Source: Oscillospiraceae bacterium (GTDB lineage: Bacteria > Bacillota_A > Clostridia > Oscillospirales > Oscillospiraceae). Taken from it: 64,000 nucleotides of DNA. The notes under the pieces are model-generated. The model saw only the letters and a program-made list of their open reading frames with translations, was not told the DNA's origin and made no database searches. A program made the position numbers and the translations under genes. Location of the stretch: assembly GCA_017459865.1 (NCBI GenBank), contig JAFUCD010000004.1:62001-126000 (forward strand). The letters are read 5' to 3'. Below, in pieces: positions 60,596-64,000 of this stretch; positions within the stretch are counted from its first letter, which is position 1, and every line of letters begins with the position of its first letter.

Positions 60596-63358
60596 TTACG
60601 CCTCAAGCGCTTTGAGCGCGGCGAGCACCTTGTCCGGCGTTGCCGGGATGCGGGTCACGCGGGCGCCCGTGGCGGCGAAGATGGCGTTGAGGATGGCGGG
60701 ATGCGGCGCATCCAGCGGAGCCTCGCCGCAGCCGGCCGCACCGTACGGGCCGGAGGGACGATAGGTCTCGTTGTAGTGCAGCTCGATGTCGTCCGGAACG
60801 TCGTTCGGATACGGGATGCCGCACTTCATGAGGCTCACGTGCTTCGACAGATCCTCGAAGTCCTCCGTCAGCGCGAGGCCGATGCCCTGCGCGAGACCGC
60901 CGTAGAAGTTGCCGTCGACAAGGAGCTTGTTCATGATCGTGCCGACATCGGCCACGCAGGTGAATTTTTCCACCTTGACCTTGCCGGTCTGGGTGTCGAC
61001 ACAGACCTCGGGCAGGAAGATCGTGTACATGTAGGTCGCGAAGGGCTCGCCCTGGGCGGTGTCCTGATCGATCGGGTGGTCGGCGCAGAAGGTGGTGACC
61101 CAGTTGCCCTCGACCTTGAGCTGCTTGCCGTCGGCGACCATCTCGTCGTAGGTGCGGTAGGTGCCGTCGTCCTTCTTCATCTCGGCGAGCAGCGCTTCGG
61201 CGGCGAGACGGCAGGCGTTGCCGCTCATGACCTGCGAGCGGGAACCGCCGGCGGGGCCGGAGTTCGGGGTGAGCTTCGTGTCGTTCATCACGAGGCGGAT
61301 CTGCTCGGGCTTGATGCCGGCCTGACGCAGGGTCTCATGCGCGGAGACGAGCGCGCCCATGTCGGCGCCCTGACCGTGATCCTCCCAGGAGACGTAGATC
61401 GTGACCGTGCCGTCGGGATTCAGCTCCGCGAAGGCGGAGGAGGTGTCCACACCGTCGAGGCCGCAGCCGTAGACGCCGAGGGAGACGCCGATGCCGTACT
61501 TATAACGGCCGTCGGAGGCGGCGTTCTTCTCCTCGCAGCGCTTCTTTCCGGCGTAGTACAGCGGGCGGGCCTTCTCAAAGAGGGCCTCCTCGCAGTAGAC
61601 CTCCGGGGGATAGCCGGTCGGGATCGTGGTGCCCTCAGACTCCTTGTAGCAGTTCATGGCGCGCATCTCGAAGGGATCGATGCCCATCTTGGCGGCAAGG
61701 CAGTCGATGGCGATGTCGGAGCCCATGAAGGACTGCGGCGAACCGTAGGCGCGGAAGGCCGAGCCCCAGGCGTGGTTCGTGAAGACGGTCTGGCTCTTGT
61801 TGCGGATCGAGGGGATGCCGTAGCCCGCGCCGGTGAACTGGCTCAGACGCATGGTCAGCAGATCGCCGAACTCGGAGTACGGGCCGTGGTCGACGTAGTT
61901 GTCGCCCCAGAGGGCCAGCAGCTTGCCGTCCTTGTCGGCGGCGAGCTTGATGTGCATGAAGGCGGGGGAGCGCTTGCCGGTGTAGGTGATGTTCTGGAAC
62001 TGGTTGAAGACCAGAGAGACCGGACGCTCGCAGATCTTCGCCGCCGCACCGAGGATGGCCTCGTTGGTGGGGGAGAACTTATAGCCGAAGGTGCCGCCTG
62101 CGTGGTTCTGCACCAGACGGAGCTTCTCCATGGGAACGCCGATGCCGCCTGCGATCATGGGCATGTGCAGGTGGATGCCGATGGACTTGGAGTGCACGGT
62201 GACCATGCCGTCCTCATCGATGTAGGCGTAGCCGCAGTCGGGCTCCAGATGCAGATGGGGCTGGCGGGAGCAGTAGCTCTCGATCTCGACCTGCTGCTCG
62301 TCAGGGATGCTGTCCCAGTCAAAGTCGGGACCCTTGATGCAGTTGGTCTCGAAGAAGACGTTGGGGGTGCCGGGATGGATCTCGATGGCGTCGGGGGCCA
62401 TGGCGTCCGGGGCGCTCATGTAGGCGGGCAGCTCCTCGATCTCCACCTTCACGGCGTCGGCCGCGGCACGGGCGTGAGCCTCGGTGTCAGCAGCCACGAT
62501 GGCGATGGCGTCACCGAACTGGAAGATCTTGTCGGAGCAGAGCACCGGGCGCTCAAAGCCGTCGGTCTTGTTGTGCTTCGGCAGCATGACGAGGCCGTTG
62601 ATCTGGTTGGTGCCGCCGGCAGCCAGAATGTCCTTGTAGGTGATAACCTTGAAGACGCCGGGCATCTTCTCGGCCTCAGAGGTGTCGATGCTCTTGATGT
62701 TCGCGTGGGAGACCTTCGCCTGAGTCAGGGCCAGACGGAGGGTGTTCTCCGGCATCTTCAGTGCGTCGTCAGCGCCGAAGTCCCAGGTGCCGGTGACCTT
62801 CTGGGCGGCGGAGGGACGGATGTACTTCGTGCCCTTGATGCTGTCGCCGGTGGGCTTGAAGACCAGATCCTCCTTGGTCATCTCTCCGCGCAGCACGGCG
62901 GCGGCGTCCATCACCGCGTCGATGAGGGGCTTATAGCCGGTGCAGCGGCAGAGGTTGCGGGTCTTGTTGAACCAGTCGCGGACCTCTTCTCTGGTGGGAC
63001 TGGGGTTCTGCTCCAGCAGCACCTTGGCGCTGATGATGAAGCCGGGGGTGCAGAAGCCGCACTGTGCGCAGCCGTGGGCCATCCAGGCCACCTGCAGGGG
63101 ATGCATATCGCTGAGGGTGCCGACGCCCTCGATGGTGGTGATCTCGGCGCCGTCGGGTACACGGCTCGTCTTATAGATGCAGCTCTTGGTGACCTTGCCG
63201 TTCATGATCACGTTGCACGCGCCGCAGTGGCCTTCGCCGCAGCCGATCTTGCAGCCGGTGAGCAGCAGGTGCTCGCGCAGCACGGTGGCGAGCGTTTCGT
63301 CCTGTTCCATGACGAGCTTGCGCTCCACGCCGTTGATGATCAGTGTTTTCCGAATCAT
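60596..63358 (-). CDS. Molybdenum aldehyde oxidoreductase (Mop type, xanthine oxidase family)
   Basis: A 920-residue single-chain enzyme, close to the Desulfovibrio gigas Mop (907 residues). First Fe2S2 cluster ligands are C40, C45, C48 and C60; the second are C100, C103, C137 and C139. The molybdopterin-cytosine dinucleotide part includes QNHAGGTFGYKFSPTNEA, RAYGSPQ and GPAGGSRSQV. The catalytic Glu lies in GAAGCGEAPLDAPH (about residue 879). It oxidises aldehydes or hydroxylates substrates; which one is unknown. It lacks an FAD domain, so the Fe-S oxidoreductase downstream may accept its electrons. GC content is high and there is no frameshift. Confidence 0.93.
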   Translation of the reverse strand: MIRKTLIINGVERKLVMEQDETLATVLREHLLLTGCKIGCGEGHCGACNVIMNGKVTKSCIYKTSRVPDGAEITTIEGVGTLSDMHPLQVAWMAHGCAQCGFCTPGFIISAKVLLEQNPSPTREEVRDWFNKTRNLCRCTGYKPLIDAVMDAAAVLRGEMTKEDLVFKPTGDSIKGTKYIRPSAAQKVTGTWDFGADDALKMPENTLRLALTQAKVSHANIKSIDTSEAEKMPGVFKVITYKDILAAGGTNQINGLVMLPKHNKTDGFERPVLCSDKIFQFGDAIAIVAADTEAHARAAADAVKVEIEELPAYMSAPDAMAPDAIEIHPGTPNVFFETNCIKGPDFDWDSIPDEQQVEIESYCSRQPHLHLEPDCGYAYIDEDGMVTVHSKSIGIHLHMPMIAGGIGVPMEKLRLVQNHAGGTFGYKFSPTNEAILGAAAKICERPVSLVFNQFQNITYTGKRSPAFMHIKLAADKDGKLLALWGDNYVDHGPYSEFGDLLTMRLSQFTGAGYGIPSIRNKSQTVFTNHAWGSAFRAYGSPQSFMGSDIAIDCLAAKMGIDPFEMRAMNCYKESEGTTIPTGYPPEVYCEEALFEKARPLYYAGKKRCEEKNAASDGRYKYGIGVSLGVYGCGLDGVDTSSAFAELNPDGTVTIYVSWEDHGQGADMGALVSAHETLRQAGIKPEQIRLVMNDTKLTPNSGPAGGSRSQVMSGNACRLAAEALLAEMKKDDGTYRTYDEMVADGKQLKVEGNWVTTFCADHPIDQDTAQGEPFATYMYTIFLPEVCVDTQTGKVKVEKFTCVADVGTIMNKLLVDGNFYGGLAQGIGLALTEDFEDLSKHVSLMKCGIPYPNDVPDDIELHYNETYRPSGPYGAAGCGEAPLDAPHPAILNAIFAATGARVTRIPATPDKVLAALKALEA

Positions 63359-63391
63359 AGCATGTCCTCCTTTTATGTCGTTGGTTTTCGT

Positions 63392-63649
63392 TTACTTCGT
63401 GTGTCCGCCGCAGGGGTCATGGTCAAAGCCCTTGCCGGTGAGATCGCGGAGACGTTCCAGCCCTCTTGCGGAATAGAAGACGAGCTGCGATGTGCTCCCG
63501 TCCAGATTCTCTCCGCTCAGACGCAGCAGGTTCGCGTTTTCGTAAAAGTCGATCGGCAGCTCCCGGCGAAAGACCTCGCCGGTTTTCTCGTCCGTGACCT
63601 CCACGATGACGCTCCGCGCCGTGATTTCAAACAGCTCCTTGTCGTCCAT
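63392..63649 (-). CDS. Small acidic protein upstream of the mop gene
   Basis: An 85-residue protein, start MDDKELFEITARSVIV at 63649 with GGAGG 7 nt upstream (an ATG two codons earlier sits too close). It has an all-beta-looking pattern (ARSVIVEVTDEKTGEVFRRELP, then LVFYSARGLERL) and ends with HDPCGGHTK. I do not recognise the family. It is 33 bp upstream of the mop gene and could be co-transcribed. Confidence 0.65.
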   Translation of the reverse strand: MDDKELFEITARSVIVEVTDEKTGEVFRRELPIDFYENANLLRLSGENLDGSTSQLVFYSARGLERLRDLTGKGFDHDPCGGHTK

Positions 63650-63724
63650 GGACATACCTCCCCTGCGGATACTGCTTCTATTTTATATTTTAATAGACAT
63701 GATCGATTTCTATCAACTTACAAC

Positions 63725-63759
63725 AAAAAGCAATTCGGAGAAAAACCGAATTGCTTTTT
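63725..63759. terminator. Bidirectional terminator
   Basis: AAAAAGCAATTCGG (63725-63738) and CCGAATTGCTTTTT (63746-63759) form a perfect 14-bp stem with A- and T-runs on the two sides. Confidence 0.9.
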
Positions 63760-63815
63760 ATGAATCTTAGACAAAAACGCGCCGAAATGTTCTAAACCTG
63801 TCATTCAGTCCGATG

Positions 63816-64000
63816 TCAGAACGGGATGACCAACGTGCCTGTGATGTCGCAGAGCGGCACGCCGGCAAGGCGCTGCCCGGTTTCCGCTTCATATCGCGCG
63901 AGTGCCTCCCGCACACCGGGGAGGCCGGGGTGGTTCCAGTCGTGCAGCAGGAGATACCCTCCCTGTTCCATGCGCGGCACGAACCAGCGCAGCCCCGCGA
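63816..64000 (-). CDS. C-terminal part of a class I methyltransferase-like protein (partial)
   Basis: Sixty-one codons reach the window edge, ending GTLVIPF. The segment GGYLLLHDWNHPGLPGVREAL with the following ARYEAET resembles the C-terminus of TylF/Methyltransf_24 enzymes, where a His-Asp pair lies after the fifth strand. The upstream part lies outside the window, so the assignment is tentative. No ribosome site or start can be seen. Confidence 0.55.
   Translation of the reverse strand, partial: AGLRWFVPRMEQGGYLLLHDWNHPGLPGVREALARYEAETGQRLAGVPLCDITGTLVIPF

Noticed and set aside
60701..63763. A 1020-codon open frame opposite the mop gene
   Set aside because: Composed of repetitive Gly/Ala/Val/Asp/His residues, typical of antisense frames of GC-rich genes. 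The mop protein has exact cofactor motifs.

Overview
The window looks like a chromosomal origin region from a GC-rich, spore-forming Bacillota bacterium, most likely an anaerobic gut member of the Oscillospirales. The grounds are the gene order dnaA-dnaN-S4 protein-recF-remB-gyrB-gyrA, a spore-germination protease gene (gpr), parA/parB with two perfect parS sites, and a molybdenum hydroxylase cluster typical of strict anaerobes. The family-level placement is an inference.

Layout. 1-6.7 kb: replication genes reading leftwards, with an AT-rich dnaN-dnaA gap carrying DnaA-box-like sites. 6.8-30.9 kb: housekeeping genes, including a TIM-barrel protein, a VanW protein, mfd, a parvulin lipoprotein, DUF896, a PFL/ACT/HD-nucleotidase operon, typA, a sodium symporter, a KdpDE-like two-component system, asnS with a lipid kinase, rpsT, gpr, parAB, serS and mscL. 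Scattered here are REPIN repeats with GTAG feet. They surround a REP-associated tyrosine transposase, and one repeat sits beside a decayed copy of the asnS 3' end.

30.9-55.8 kb: an initiator tRNA gene followed by a roughly 24.7-kb integrative mobilizable element of the Tn4451/TnpX type. It has a large serine recombinase, TnpV, a ParB-like protein, a MOBP relaxase, a MobC-like protein and an SF3 helicase, and no visible type IV secretion genes. Its cargo is defence-like. The first part is an AlbA_2 regulator and an SNF2 translocase, each preceded by repeated TTAGAGATA motifs. The second is an operon of an XRE regulator, a type III-like methyltransferase and a Res helicase-nuclease. The third is a complete retron at the right end: promoter, a 161-nt msr-msd RNA region bounded by a perfect 12-bp inverted repeat, and a reverse transcriptase fused to a trypsin-like serine protease.

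55.9-64 kb: chromosome resumes with a leftward operon matching the Desulfovibrio DVU_1553-1559 arrangement. It encodes a Mop-type molybdenum aldehyde oxidoreductase, an Fe-S/dinucleotide oxidoreductase, a small double-CxxC protein, a SAM methyltransferase, a C_GCAxxG_C_C protein and an AMP-forming CoA ligase. The window ends inside another methyltransferase-like gene.

The most interesting parts are the retron-protease unit, the SNF2/AlbA_2/XRE/Mod/Res island with its phased repeats and mosaic methyltransferase gene, and the RAYT-REPIN family.
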